Origin: CAUZFZ01 sp963579025
GTDB lineage: Bacteria; Planctomycetota; Planctomycetia; Planctomycetales; Planctomycetaceae
Assembly: GCA_963579025.1 (NCBI GenBank)
Contig: CAUZFZ010000034.1
Coordinates: 1 to 64,000, forward strand
Reading direction: 5' to 3'
Length of the DNA: 64,000 nucleotides
The notes beneath the pieces are model-generated. The model had not been told where the DNA came from. It saw only the letters and a program-made list of their open reading frames with translations, and did no database searches. Position 1 is the first letter of the stretch. The number at the start of each line of letters is the position of its first letter. Below are positions 13,666-23,900 of the stretch, one piece after another. Made by a program: the position numbers and the translations under genes.

Positions 13666-14637
13666 TCAGAAAACGTGCACGATTTCGACACGAGTTGTCC
13701 GCAATTGTTTTTTCGCCCACTCAAGGAGCGTATCAATGGACTGACCGAGACCGGTTCTGTTTCGTGAATCGTCGGTCCCCAGTTGCAGCGCGGCCAGTCG
13801 TCCGCCGATGGTGAACCCTGACCCCGACGTGCCAGGTGCAAATGCACTTCGCCGCGACTGCACGACACGCAGAATAGCCTCCCGCCTGATACCGCTGATC
13901 CTGTACACAGGCAGATAATCGGTGGCCTTAAAGCGGACGAAACTCGTGAATCCGCTACCTCGCACACGATGACTCTTACCGGCCCGCTGCGACGATGCGT
14001 CGCCCATGAGCTGAGCCCGCGAGCGATGCGTTATCGAACGTAGGGGCTGGCCGGTACGGAGAATCCTGACGTTCAGCAGATCGGCAAGACTGACCTGAAT
14101 GAGGGCGGCATCGAGTCGCGAATTTCGTCGCGTTCTGGTGATCAGAGTCGCAGGGGCTCTACGGCCGTTATGCACGATGTCCGGATGGCGCGCCACGGAA
14201 CCGTGGAAAGCATGAGACACGCTGAGCACTCCCCAGCTCCAGACGCTGGTCGTCGTCATCCGCCATCGCATGACGAAGCTGGTCGCGGCTCGGCTGCGTG
14301 CACGTACTTCCGCTCCGGAGTCGCTGGCATCCACGCACGCCTCGACATCGGTGTCCAGCACGACATTGATATACCGATTGCCCCGTCGAAGCCTGACGCT
14401 AACCTGTGGCGTCACTCTGCGGATGCGTTGTCGGGGCAGGGATTTCCGGCGGACCAGATATCGGGCAGCCATGATTCCGCGACGCCGGATTCGACCACCT
14501 TTCACTTTCGCACCGAATCCGACAGCGACGACATTGGTGTCACCGGCTTGACGCAGACGGCGTTCCAGCGTGTCCTGAATCCGCGCGAGTTCGGTGTCGG
14601 TGAGTTCCCACAGCCGGTCGCCAGAAATTGTCTCCAC
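13666..14637 (-). CDS. chymotrypsin-fold serine peptidase-like protein
   Basis: The translation is 323 residues with no signal peptide and many arginines. The three trypsin-type catalytic blocks are visible in order: His142 in SVSHAF, Asp176 in LDAALIQ and Ser271 in PGTSGSGF. The spacing suits a small chymotrypsin-like fold. The N-terminal 60 residues (RIQDTLERRL, then VAVGFGAKVKGG) look like the nick-sensing-type introduction seen in some bacterial trypsin-like proteins, but I cannot name the subfamily. The gene runs against the adaptor cluster and ends 32 bases from the stop of the HlyD gene. With the lipoprotein gene at 14755 it forms a minus-strand pair inserted in that cluster. The catalytic residues are intact, so activity is plausible. 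Lack of an export signal suggests the cytoplasm. Confidence 0.65.
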   Translation of the reverse strand: METISGDRLWELTDTELARIQDTLERRLRQAGDTNVVAVGFGAKVKGGRIRRRGIMAARYLVRRKSLPRQRIRRVTPQVSVRLRRGNRYINVVLDTDVEACVDASDSGAEVRARSRAATSFVMRWRMTTTSVWSWGVLSVSHAFHGSVARHPDIVHNGRRAPATLITRTRRNSRLDAALIQVSLADLLNVRILRTGQPLRSITHRSRAQLMGDASSQRAGKSHRVRGSGFTSFVRFKATDYLPVYRISGIRREAILRVVQSRRSAFAPGTSGSGFTIGGRLAALQLGTDDSRNRTGLGQSIDTLLEWAKKQLRTTRVEIVHVF

Positions 14638-14691
14638 GAGTTCCGCCTCTCTCGGTCATGACAAAGAAAAAGAAACGGCATCAGAAAAAGA

Positions 14692-14727
14692 GAAGCCGCC
14701 ACAGGATCATCATCCTCTGGCGGCTTC
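14692..14727 (-). terminator. stem-loop terminator after the lipoprotein gene
   Basis: GAAGCCGCCA at 14692-14701 pairs with TGGCGGCTTC at 14718-14727, and AGGAT pairs with ATCCT inside, with a four-base loop. Read on the minus strand, the stem is followed by CTCTTTTTC, as expected for an intrinsic terminator of the gene that stops at 14755. Confidence 0.8.
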
Positions 14728-14754
14728 ATTCTTACCTCCGGCAGCCTGGCACTG

Positions 14755-16023
14755 TCACTCCGTCGCGGTCTCCGGCATTGTTGTCACCAGTACGACCTTC
14801 ACTTTGCGTTCGCCGCGCAGGTCATTGACAGCCTGCTTCAGCGACTCGTCTTCGGACAGCGCTTCGACGACTGTCGCGTACTCGGCGGGCTCGTCACCAA
14901 GCGGTGTCACACGGATGGTGAGCAGACCTGGATCGTCGTCGAGGTCATCAATCGAGACATCCGCGTCGACTCCGCCATACATCAGCGCCAGCGAAGCGAG
15001 TCCTTCGGTTGTCTCGACCTGGTCCGTCACGGGGAGATGATACAGATTCACTTTAATCCGCTTGTCACCGCGGAGTTCGTTCAGTGCATCGACGAATGCC
15101 TGGCTCGCTCCAAAGGCGGTCGACACGCCACCGTACGTTGTGGGGTTGTGGGCACTGACGTCAATAATGAGCAGTTCATCGGTGTCTCGGATCGCAACGT
15201 CGGCATCGATACCACCCTGCAGCAGCGCCAAGGAAGCGAAGCCTTCGACAGACTCTGTCTCGTCTGTTTCGTCACTCGTCGAAGGCGCCGTGAATCCGGT
15301 GGGGACCGGATCGCGAGTCGTATCGCCATCGCCAATCTGATCGAGTTGGCGGAAGACCATTACGCCGTTTTGGAAGACCAGCCCGTAGAGTGGAGTACTG
15401 TTGGTCCAAGTGCAGTCCGGACACCCAAATGGAGCGAATCCGACATATCGCCATCCGCAGAGATGTTTGACACCGTTGCATTCCGTGATCACCGATTCGT
15501 AGTAGCCGATCGGCACGTTGGACGCTCGCACGACAGACTTGTAGGCACTCGGCACGGGCCCGTCTTTGGACTCATCCAGCGACGTCTGCCGTCCACCCGG
15601 GGCCGCGACTACACCGCTGGGCGCCAATGCACTCAGCAGTCCGGTGACCGCCGTCAGGTTCTCGTCGAATTTGCTGTCCAGGTCCTGATTCAGTTGCGTG
15701 AGATTCCAGCCCTTGTCCAAGGTGATTTGGACGTCAGCCGTGCCCAGGCCCGGCGTCACTTCAAGCGAATACTCCTCGGTGAAATCCGGAAGGTATTCGA
15801 GTTCGAGTTTTACCATCTCGTCGGACAGACCCGTCACGGATGATTCGTCACTGAGTGTTGTCACCTGATCGAACGGAGTAATTTTCAAATACGGCTTGGG
15901 ACGGTAATACCGGATGCCACAGTCCTTGTCCCCTGGGTTCTTCCGCACACGGACTCCAGGCTGACACGCGGACAGCACACAGGGCAACAAAGCCAGCACG
16001 AGGATTCTGGAGAGTTTCTGCAT
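14755..16023 (-). CDS. putative lipoprotein with an internal duplicated domain
   Basis: The start at 16023 gives a signal peptide ending in a lipobox (LALLPCVLSAC, Cys20), so the protein is probably lipid-anchored in the envelope. An in-frame ATG 57 bases upstream would bury the signal peptide. The 422-residue product has no domain I recognise. A duplication is visible in the C-terminal third: FASLALLQGGIDADV and LASLALMYGGVDADV, each followed by an ELRGDKRIKV or DLRGERKVKV strand. The middle contains Cys residues and a Trp-rich segment (CGWRYVGFAPFGC). It shares the strand with the protease at 13666 and has its own terminator. Confidence 0.75.
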   Translation of the reverse strand: MQKLSRILVLALLPCVLSACQPGVRVRKNPGDKDCGIRYYRPKPYLKITPFDQVTTLSDESSVTGLSDEMVKLELEYLPDFTEEYSLEVTPGLGTADVQITLDKGWNLTQLNQDLDSKFDENLTAVTGLLSALAPSGVVAAPGGRQTSLDESKDGPVPSAYKSVVRASNVPIGYYESVITECNGVKHLCGWRYVGFAPFGCPDCTWTNSTPLYGLVFQNGVMVFRQLDQIGDGDTTRDPVPTGFTAPSTSDETDETESVEGFASLALLQGGIDADVAIRDTDELLIIDVSAHNPTTYGGVSTAFGASQAFVDALNELRGDKRIKVNLYHLPVTDQVETTEGLASLALMYGGVDADVSIDDLDDDPGLLTIRVTPLGDEPAEYATVVEALSEDESLKQAVNDLRGERKVKVVLVTTMPETATE

Positions 16024-16183
16024 GTCATTTCGTCCATGAAAGGATGATACGGTTTGTGCGGTTAAGACCTCATATGACAATTATCGGAGCGGACATGTCG
16101 AATTCGTACAGTAATCCATCTGTGTGCAGACGTTCTTCTACCCCGACACGTCAAAGTTGCCGTGACCGTCAGACTCCATCAGA

Positions 16184-16252
16184 CCGATCGGTTACCTCGG
16201 ATACCATGCACTGTATGAGTCTTCGCAGACGCAGGTGCTGTTCCGGCTGTAG
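16184..16252 (+). pseudogene. remnant of a GAF-HlyD C-terminus
   Basis: In one frame these bases read PIGYLGYHALYES, then QTQVLFRL and a stop. This is a diverged copy of the last 22 residues of the GAF-HlyD gene (PIGYVWFHELYEF, then QVLFRL and a stop at 13565-13633). Both copies are 69 bases long. Upstream of 16184 the similarity fades and stops appear, so nothing functional is encoded. The rest of 16024-16393 holds no gene I can support. The remnant sits just before the second HlyD gene, where a complete GAF-HlyD gene would be expected. Confidence 0.7.
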
Positions 16253-16393
16253 AGCTGCCCTCTGAAGAGTGCGGGCTGAAGCACACAAGCAGCCGAAGCT
16301 GATGTAGGGCGGGCTCTTCGCCAGTCCCCACCCGCAGACAGACGCGTCCGGCCCGCGAGCACTTCTCTGTCCACTCCTGACGAAAGCGTCCTC

Positions 16394-17521
16394 ATGTTGC
16401 GCTCGATCTGGCTCAGCGCGTGGTGTATCCACGCGGGTTGTGCTCTGCTCGTCGCCCAGGACGTGTCTGTACAACCGGCGGATCAGTCGACGGCGGCAAC
16501 AACCACAGCATCAGCGCAACCCATACAACTGGAACACTGCCTCGTCTCGCTGATCCACACGGTCGAACTGTCGACACCAGTGGCGGGAACGATCGACGAC
16601 CTGCACATCAAGAGTGGATCGGTTGTCGTGGCGGGACAACCACTCGCTCGGCTCGACGATCGGTCCGCGGTCATGCGTCAGCGTGTGGCGGAGGCTCGGC
16701 TGCGTGAGGCAGGGCTGGCCGCCAGTGATGTCGATGTCCGTGTCGCGCATACGGCTGCACGTCTGGCTCGACTGGCGTTGTCCGCGGCCGGCAATGCGGA
16801 AACGCAGACGCGCGGCGCCGTCGCCGGCAACGAAATGCGTCGTCTGGAAAATGACGCACAACGCACGACGCTGGCAATCGAACGCTCTGAACGTGACCTC
16901 GCTCTGACACATCAGACGCTGGAAGTCCGGACGACGGAACTGGATGCCACCAGTCTTGAACTTGAGCTGCATACGCTGCTGGCCTCCATGAACGGACACG
17001 TGGTCGATGTCTACAAACACTCCGGGGAATGGCTGGCCGTTGGCGAGCCGCTGCTACGCGTCGTGCGACTCGACCGGCTGCGCATCGAGGCGTTCGTCGA
17101 TCCGACCGAATTGGGTCCGCAGGAGATCACGGGTCGCCAGGTACGCGTGACGGCTGTGCTCGAACGCGGACGCGTCGAGGAATTTCCGGGCGAGGTGACT
17201 TTCGTGCGCTCGATCATCGACACCAACGGCCAGTACCGGATTCAGGCAGAAGTCGCGAATCGCCAGGAGGCGGGACACTGGCTGCTGCGCCCCGGACTGC
17301 TGGTGTCAATGACACTGCACGGCGGCGGGCTGGAATCCGTCGAGCCTCAAACGCGACTGCACGAACAACAGCGCAGCGATCGGCCACTCCTCGGGAAGTC
17401 GCAAATCCGGTTCACCCAAGGCAGCACGCTGCGCGCCGTCAGACCTGCCGCCGCAATTCCTCACTGGACGCAGTGGCGACCGATGCAGCCCTTCCGGAAT
17501 GGAATCTGGCGCCCTGAGTGA
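16394..17521 (+). CDS. HlyD/RND-type periplasmic adaptor protein
   Basis: The translation is 375 residues. It starts with a signal peptide (WLSAWCIHAGCALLVAQ), then a lipoyl-type half (TPVAGTIDDLHIKSGSVVVAG), a long alpha-helical hairpin rich in Arg, Ala and Glu (about 90-190), the second lipoyl half (LLASMNGHVVDVYKHSGEW) and a beta-barrel domain (RIEAFVDPTELGPQ). This is the membrane-fusion order used by HlyD and RND adaptors, which link inner-membrane pumps to the outer membrane. No ATPase or pump gene lies beside it. The partner visible here is the M50-HlyD fusion at 18043, about 520 bases downstream. The C-terminal tail is basic and low-complexity. Confidence 0.82.
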   Translation: MLRSIWLSAWCIHAGCALLVAQDVSVQPADQSTAATTTASAQPIQLEHCLVSLIHTVELSTPVAGTIDDLHIKSGSVVVAGQPLARLDDRSAVMRQRVAEARLREAGLAASDVDVRVAHTAARLARLALSAAGNAETQTRGAVAGNEMRRLENDAQRTTLAIERSERDLALTHQTLEVRTTELDATSLELELHTLLASMNGHVVDVYKHSGEWLAVGEPLLRVVRLDRLRIEAFVDPTELGPQEITGRQVRVTAVLERGRVEEFPGEVTFVRSIIDTNGQYRIQAEVANRQEAGHWLLRPGLLVSMTLHGGGLESVEPQTRLHEQQRSDRPLLGKSQIRFTQGSTLRAVRPAAAIPHWTQWRPMQPFRNGIWRPE

Positions 17522-17670
17522 CGGCACTCGAGTGCAGCGACTCGTACGCCACTTATTGCCAGGTCGTTCCCAAAGCAGCATAGCCGCAACAAAGGCGACT
17601 CTTCATTCCGGCAATGCGCGCACGGCGCGTATGTCAGACGATGGCAGTCGCAACCTCGTGCCGCTGGTGC

Positions 17671-17841
17671 TGCCATTTGTCATTAGTTATTTGTCAATAG
17701 TTATTTGTCAATAGTCATTTGTCAATAGTCATTTGTCATTGCTGTCCTGCGGATAGCGAGACGTGCGCCGTGTTCATGAAGCATTGAATTGACCCCGAAA
17801 ATGACAAGTGAGAGATGACAAATAACTAATGACAAATGGCA
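17671..17841. repeat. 26-bp perfect inverted repeat with a tandem TTTGTCAATAG-type array
   Basis: A 26-base arm at 17671-17696 (beginning TGCCATTTGTCATTAG) is repeated in exact reverse complement at 17816-17841, with 119 bases between. Right after the left arm lie about four imperfect 14-base units of the form GTCAATAGTCATTT. No gene is seen between 17522 and 18042, and this element fills the middle of that gap. It looks like a dispersed non-coding repeat. Confidence 0.75.
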
Positions 17842-18042
17842 CTCGCCGGACGAAGCACGCACATTTCTCGGAGTAAGAATCTAAGCGGCATCTGCCCGCC
17901 TGCCGTCGTGCACCGGTCATACCGTTGATGCGCAGGTTGACTAGGGCGGATTTCTGATCGCGGCCAGGTTCCGTTTCGCGTCACCCCGTGTGCCTGTGGT
18001 AATCGTTGACACAGACACGTTGACGTGCGCTGGAATCCCGCG

Positions 18043-20325
18043 ATGGCCGTCTCGACCAGTCAAACCGGAACATCAAACGCTCCTGGCGAACAGCCGGCCG
18101 AGCAGACTCTGCCGTTGCGATTGCGGACCGACCTCATCATCGGACAGCAGACGTATCAGGGACGACTCTCGTGGGTCGTCAAAGACCCGTTGTCGCTGAA
18201 ATTCTACCGCTTCAATGACGAAGAATATTTGCTTCTGCAGATGCTCGACGGCACCGGCAGCCTGACAGACATCGCCGAGCGATACCGCCAACGGAATCCG
18301 TCCGAGACACTCGGCACCGACAGTCTCAAACACTTCATCGCGTCGCTGCACAATAGCGGGCTGCTGACTTCTGCGGCGACCGGCCAGAGCGAAATGCTGC
18401 TTCGCCGCGAAGACATGCGCCGGCGCCGCGAGACAATCGCTCGATACAGCAGCCTGATGGCCATTCGATTTCGTGGGATCAACCCGGACCGGTTGCTTCG
18501 CTGGCTGTATCCGGTGATGAGCTGGATCTTTTCACCACTGGCTATCGGCATGTGCCTCGCTTTGATGCTGTCGGCTTTGATGTTGGTCGTGGTGCAGTTC
18601 GCCACGCTGCAGTCCCGACTGCCGGCCCTGGAACAGTTCTTCAGTCCCACCGGCGCACTTGGTCTGATGCTGGCACTCGCCGCGTCCAAGGTCATTCACG
18701 AGTTGGGACACGGCTTGACCTGCCGACACTATGGCGGTGAGTGTCATGAGATGGGCGTGTTAATTCTGGTCCTCACGCCATGTCTTTATTGCAACGTCTC
18801 GGATGCATGGACGATGCCGAATAAGTGGCATCGCATTGCGATCAGTGCCGCCGGTATCTGGATCGATCTGCTCATCGCATCCACCGCGACATACCTGTGG
18901 TGGTTTACTGAGCCCGGACTGCTCAACGGGTTTTGCCTGAATCTGATGTTTGTGTGTTCGGTCAGCACACTGGTTTTCAACGCGAATCCGCTGCTGAGAT
19001 TCGACGGGTATTACGTCCTGTCCGATCTGCTGGAAATCCCCAACCTGGCTCAGAAGTCGTCGAAACTCGTGCGTCGAACGCTGGCGTCGGTCTGCCTGGG
19101 CATCGAGCCCGACGACGATCCGTTTCTTCCCCAACAGTCCCGCGGACTGTTCCTGGTCTACAGCGTCGCCGCGTTCGTGTATCGCTGGATGATCACGTTC
19201 TCGATCCTGTGGTTCCTCACACAGGTCTTCAAGCCGTACGGGCTGCAGGTGATCGGTTACGCCGTTGCGGTCTTTACATTGTCGACTATGGCCGTCGTCC
19301 CGCTGTGGAAACTGTATCGGTATCTGAAGACGAACTGGCCCGCGCCCTCAGGCACAGACAACGGGAGCCCCACCATGATTAAGCGATCCCGAATGCAGAC
19401 AACGATCTGTGTTCTCGCAGCCGTTCTGCTGCTGGCCATCGGCATCCCTCTGCCGCGGACAGTCCTGTGTCCGTTGGAAGTTCAGCCTGAGGGAGCGGTG
19501 CCTGTTTACATCGGGGAGCCCGGCGTGCTCGAAAGCGTCTATGTGGAACCAGGACAGCGTGTCACCGCCGGAGCCCTGCTTGCAGTCCTGTCGAATCCGC
19601 AGGTCGAATCAGAGATCGCTACTCTGAGCAGCAGCCGCGACCGCCTGCAGACCGAACTCGCGTCACTCCGCCGACGCAGTTTCGATACACCATCGCTCGC
19701 GGGTGGCATCTCAACGGCAGAGAAACGTCTTCACACAGTAGAGGATCAACTGGCTGTGGCCGTCTCCCGCCGTCAACGACTTGAGATCCGGACCTCGCGC
19801 GCTGGCATGATCACATCAGCACGGGCCGTTTCGCCGACTACTCGTGCCGCCGACGCACTTGCAGAGCCGCAGGGCAATCTGCTGCTCCCGCAGAATCTCA
19901 GCAGCTGGATCGAAACAGGAACGCAACTGTGCCTGATCGCTCCGGATGAACGATATGAGGCGTCTTTGATCATTGATCAGAGTGACATCAAACTCGTTGA
20001 GCCCGGCCAGAACGTCTCGATCCGCTTCGATCACCTTCCCGGTAAGACCGTGACCGGCGAGATTGCCCGCATAGCGACGACCGAACTGGATACGGTGTCG
20101 ACCGCAATGTCTGCCAGTTCGGGGGGAAGAATTCCGACAGTTCCAGACGCCTCGGGCCGCGCGCGTCCGCAGAGTGCTCAGTTCCAGGCGATCGTCCCAT
20201 TGCCTGTCACGAGTGGCGCACTGCAATCCGGTCGGCGCGGCCAGGCAAAAATCGTTGTCCAATCAGCAACTCTCGGAAGCCGCCTGTGGAGAGCGTTACA
20301 GACCACATTCCGACTCAATCTGTAA
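18043..20325 (+). CDS. M50 (site-2-type) metalloprotease fused to an HlyD-like domain
   Basis: I take the ATG at 18043 (MAVSTSQTG); a GTG at 18025 is also possible. The 760-residue product has an N-terminal PqqD-like winged segment (SLKFYRFNDEEYLLLQMLDG), several membrane helices, the zinc motif HELGH near residue 219, and the second M50 motif (NPLLRFDGYYVLSDL). Further helices lead to a periplasmic lipoyl-type adaptor part (PGVLESVYVEPGQRVTAG, then a coiled coil and DQSDIKLVEPGQNVSIRF). Site-2-type proteases cut within or beside the membrane. The fusion to an adaptor is known from peptide-export loci. Together with the HlyD gene at 16394 and the GAF-HlyD gene it forms the three-gene set often found near large planctomycete surface proteins, here the split RHS giant. 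The zinc ligands are intact. Confidence 0.85.
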   Translation: MAVSTSQTGTSNAPGEQPAEQTLPLRLRTDLIIGQQTYQGRLSWVVKDPLSLKFYRFNDEEYLLLQMLDGTGSLTDIAERYRQRNPSETLGTDSLKHFIASLHNSGLLTSAATGQSEMLLRREDMRRRRETIARYSSLMAIRFRGINPDRLLRWLYPVMSWIFSPLAIGMCLALMLSALMLVVVQFATLQSRLPALEQFFSPTGALGLMLALAASKVIHELGHGLTCRHYGGECHEMGVLILVLTPCLYCNVSDAWTMPNKWHRIAISAAGIWIDLLIASTATYLWWFTEPGLLNGFCLNLMFVCSVSTLVFNANPLLRFDGYYVLSDLLEIPNLAQKSSKLVRRTLASVCLGIEPDDDPFLPQQSRGLFLVYSVAAFVYRWMITFSILWFLTQVFKPYGLQVIGYAVAVFTLSTMAVVPLWKLYRYLKTNWPAPSGTDNGSPTMIKRSRMQTTICVLAAVLLLAIGIPLPRTVLCPLEVQPEGAVPVYIGEPGVLESVYVEPGQRVTAGALLAVLSNPQVESEIATLSSSRDRLQTELASLRRRSFDTPSLAGGISTAEKRLHTVEDQLAVAVSRRQRLEIRTSRAGMITSARAVSPTTRAADALAEPQGNLLLPQNLSSWIETGTQLCLIAPDERYEASLIIDQSDIKLVEPGQNVSIRFDHLPGKTVTGEIARIATTELDTVSTAMSASSGGRIPTVPDASGRARPQSAQFQAIVPLPVTSGALQSGRRGQAKIVVQSATLGSRLWRALQTTFRLNL

Positions 20326-20449
20326 CGTCGCTGAGAAAAGTCATCGGCGGCCGGCACTTCTCTGGGAGAACCGCGTCGTATCTGGCTGGCAGCCGACTCC
20401 GTTTCCTGAACGACGACGGGCGGTAGAACTCCTCGTGGTCGGGGGTGTT

Positions 20450-20939
20450 TCGCACGACGTTCCGATCGAATTGAAGTTCGGCGGGACGGCGACGACTGGC
20501 AGGACGACGTGAAGAGGCACAAGTCGCTGACGAGTAGTGGAACGCGTGTCTGGACAGTGAAACAGCCGGTGGCCGTTTCAGCCGACGTGGCGAGCGAAGT
20601 TACTCAGACAGAACGCTGGGCGAGTCGGCACGTGGAATACCAGCTTCCGGTAGACGCTGGTCAATATGAGCTGACGCTCTGGTTTGCCGAGACGAATCGC
20701 AACTTCCAGGTAAAAGGCAAACGAACGATCAGGATCACCGCGAACGAAACGGAGCTGGCGGGTAAGCTGGATGTGTTTTCAGAAGCGGGCGCCGATACCC
20801 CGTGGGCATTTCGGTGAACGGTCACGGTCAAAGAATCTCCGCTAAAGATCGGATTGCTGGCTGATCCGATGGCCCGGCGATTAAGGGCATTGAGATCCGA
20901 CGAATCGAACCAGTGCCACAGCCTTCGGATGACGAGTGA
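20450..20939 (+). pseudogene. decayed malectin-like carbohydrate-binding gene
   Basis: Pieces of a malectin fold can be read in order but in different frames. First comes VPIELKFGGTATT (about 20459-20500). Then, in another frame, TERWASRHVEYQLPVDAGQYELTLWFAE (split here as TERWASRHVEYQLPVD and AGQYELTLWFAE) runs to an in-frame TGA at 20815-20817. Past that stop TVTVKESPLKIGLLADP continues, and after a further frame change GPAIKGIEIRRIEPV reaches a TGA at 20937-20939. Malectin domains bind sugars. At least two frame changes and one stop mean this copy is broken. The remainder of 20326-20979 shows no gene. Exact borders are approximate. Confidence 0.6.
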
Positions 20940-20979
20940 AGCAGGCTACGGCAAACATGCCGTACGAACGGAGCCTTCA

Positions 20980-23900
20980 GTGACGAAGACGTTATCCCGA
21001 ACCGATCTCACGCGGCTGATCGTGGTTGCGCTGGCTGCATTGCTTGCCAGTCATGCCTCGCATCTCGCGGCGCAGGTTGTGTCGGCCGATGTACCGGGGA
21101 TCGCCGAAGGCCTTTCACACCCGGACCCGACGGTAAGGTCCGCAGCGGCTTATCGTGCCATCACGCTGAAGGACCCAAGCCTGCTGGATGTCCTGTCCGC
21201 CGCAATGTCGGACAGTGACACGCTCGCACGACAGCGTGTCGCCGCTGCCATCGCTGCAATTCCCAATCAGAGGGCAATGGGCATCGTGCTCAAACATGTC
21301 GCGCACTCCGATCCCGGGGTACGGGCGGCGATGTTCTATCGCTTTTTGCTCCAGCCGAAGTTGTCGCCCGAACATCTCGACATCCTCACGAAGGGACTGG
21401 ACGACTGGGACAATGTGGTTCGTCAGCGGGCCGTTGCGGCGGTTCGCAGGATTCCCGGTGACGTTACGAAAGCCGTGCTGATCCGGCTGCTGGAGCACGA
21501 GGACGCGACAGTTCGAAATCAGGCAGTGGCAGGCCTGCGGCTTTATCCGACTCCGGAGGTCGTCCGCCTGGTCGCGAAACGCCTGAGTGATCCGGATAAC
21601 GCAACTCGTGTGTCTGCGGTCAGTGCTCTGCGCCTCCATTATTCCGTCGGTGGAGCTGATGAGCTGCTGTCAGCGCTGACGCATCCCGATGTTGCCGTCC
21701 GTCAGCAGGCGGCTCAGCATTTTTCTGCCAAACCAGATCCGCGGGCGACTGCCTTACTGATCACCGCGTTGAACGACATCGATAACACCGTGCGTTCGCA
21801 CTCGGCCGCGGCACTCGCAAAGGTCGACGATCCGAAAGCCCGGACCGCGCTGGATGCGTTTCAGAAGCTCGAAAAAGAGCCGGTCGACTCGGCCGCCCTC
21901 GTGAAACAGGCATCGACTGCCGGGCAGTTGCAAAAACTGCTGCAGCACCGAGACACGAACGTCAGGAAGGACGCCGCACTGGCACTGCGTCGCATGCGGG
22001 GCGACGACGCACTGCGGGCTGCGATTACGGCGTCAAAGCACTCTGATTCACTCGTGCGACAGTACGCTGTCTATCGAATGTTAGAAATTCCGGACGCCGC
22101 AGCGACGCCCGCGCTGCAGGAAGCTCGCGATGATCCGGACTCAAGAGTCCGCCGAATCGCGGCGATGGCTCTGTCTTCCGCTCCCGGCGAGCAGGCCGCG
22201 AAGGTCGCATTCTCGGGCTTCGAGCATGCCGATCCGTCCGTCCGTTCGTATGCGTTCGTAAGACTGACGGCACATCCGGATGCGACGCTGCTTCCGGCTG
22301 TGATCAAAGGACTGGAAGACAGGGATGCAGCAGTCCGTCTAAACGCAGCGAGGGCACTGCACAGGACCACAGGCGAAGCGGGCGCGACTGCCGCTCGCGA
22401 CGTGTTCGAACACTACGACCCCTTTGTGCGATCGCATGCGATGCGGCGATTTTTCGAACGGCCAGATGCCTCTGTCGTTCCCGGACTGATCAAGGGTCTG
22501 TCCGATATCGACTCGTCCGTCCGCCTGAATGCAAGCATGGCCATACGCAGGACACCCGGGGACGAGGCGACAAAGGCCGCCCTCGCAGCGTTCAACCACG
22601 TGGACCCCGGGGTCCGCGGTCAGGTCGTGTATCGATTCATCGAGCAGCCCGATATTCAGGCCGGCGCAGCGACCGTGAAGATGCTCAATGATCCCATTAA
22701 GACTGTGCGATTTCATGCCATCTCTGCACTCACGTACTCCGGAGATGCCAGTGCCATCAGGTCGCTGTTTTCTCTGGTCGACGATGAAGAAGAGGAGATT
22801 CGCCACCGTACAGCCAACGCCGTCAGAGCCCTTGTCAAGCGGTTTCCGGCACAGGCCACCGCGATGCCGGATTCGCCATTCAATCAGGACCAGGCCGTCG
22901 ACTGGCTGCGACTCCTTCCACCATTGGGAATAACGTTGCCGCCAGCCTATGTCGAAATTCTTGGAGGCGACCGTATTACGGGAAAAGTCATCGGCTACGT
23001 TGAGAGGAACGAGACTTTACGACCGGGAATTCCGCCACATCTGCTGGTCGAGCCAAAAGAATTCTCAATCGTGTCTGTGCATGGCACCGCGTCCCGCGTG
23101 GCGCGTGTCCTGGCAAACTGGGTGCGTCGACTGGTCTGGGAGCGACGCCCTGGCACAGTGCATTACCGACCCGGAACGGTGTTGTTGCGCGAAGGCCGGG
23201 ACATCGCGTTTCGGAAGCTGCGATGGACTGATCGCGGCGTCACCCTACTGACCGCTGATGGAATTCGGCCAGTCCGATTCGCCGACATCGCTGAGTTGCA
23301 CTTACCCGAGACTGATCCATGGCAAGCCTGGTATGAACAACTGGCAATGACCGGCATCGAGCCTTCCGAACAGTTACTGCGAGTGGGTAGTGTGGAAGGC
23401 TCCCGACTCACGATCCCTCGGACGCGATATCGAGCGTTCTTCAACACTGTGCCGACCGATCCCCGGAACTGGACACACGCGTTTCAGCCGGCATGGAGTC
23501 TGGACGTGCTGTCCGTAGCGCAGTCCGGCGTGTGGCTGCGCGATGCTGCGCCGTTCTTCGAAGTGCCGCTGTTTCCACCAACCAGATACGAGCCTCAGAC
23601 CAATGTGCTGTTTCACTGGCAGCCCGACTGCAGCGTTCATCGGCAGCCTATGAAGACTGCGGACCGCAGGTTTCAATGGGGCTTCGGAGTGCATGCCGAT
23701 AGCGTGCTGCAGTTTTCCGTGCCCGAGACAGCAATCGGTTTTCAAACGGAACTGGGACTTGATCAAAGTGTCGGCCGAGGCGGCTGTGCAAGAGGTCTGG
23801 TCCGACTGCGTCGTGAAGAGCAGCTTACGGCGTTGTACAAGAGCCCGCTCTTGATCGGATCTGACAAAGTGCACACGACGGGCAGCCTGCGGCTTGCATC

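Noticed and set aside
15037..15843. Plus-strand 268-residue open frame
   Set aside because: It is antisense to the lipoprotein gene, which has a lipobox, an internal domain repeat and a terminator.
17680..17745. Short tandem units resembling a small CRISPR array
   Set aside because: The units are 14 bases, directly adjacent and without spacers.
20854..20979. Upstream start for the HEAT protein
   Set aside because: The extra residues come from the decayed malectin gene; the GTG at 20980 has a ribosome site and leads into the signal peptide.
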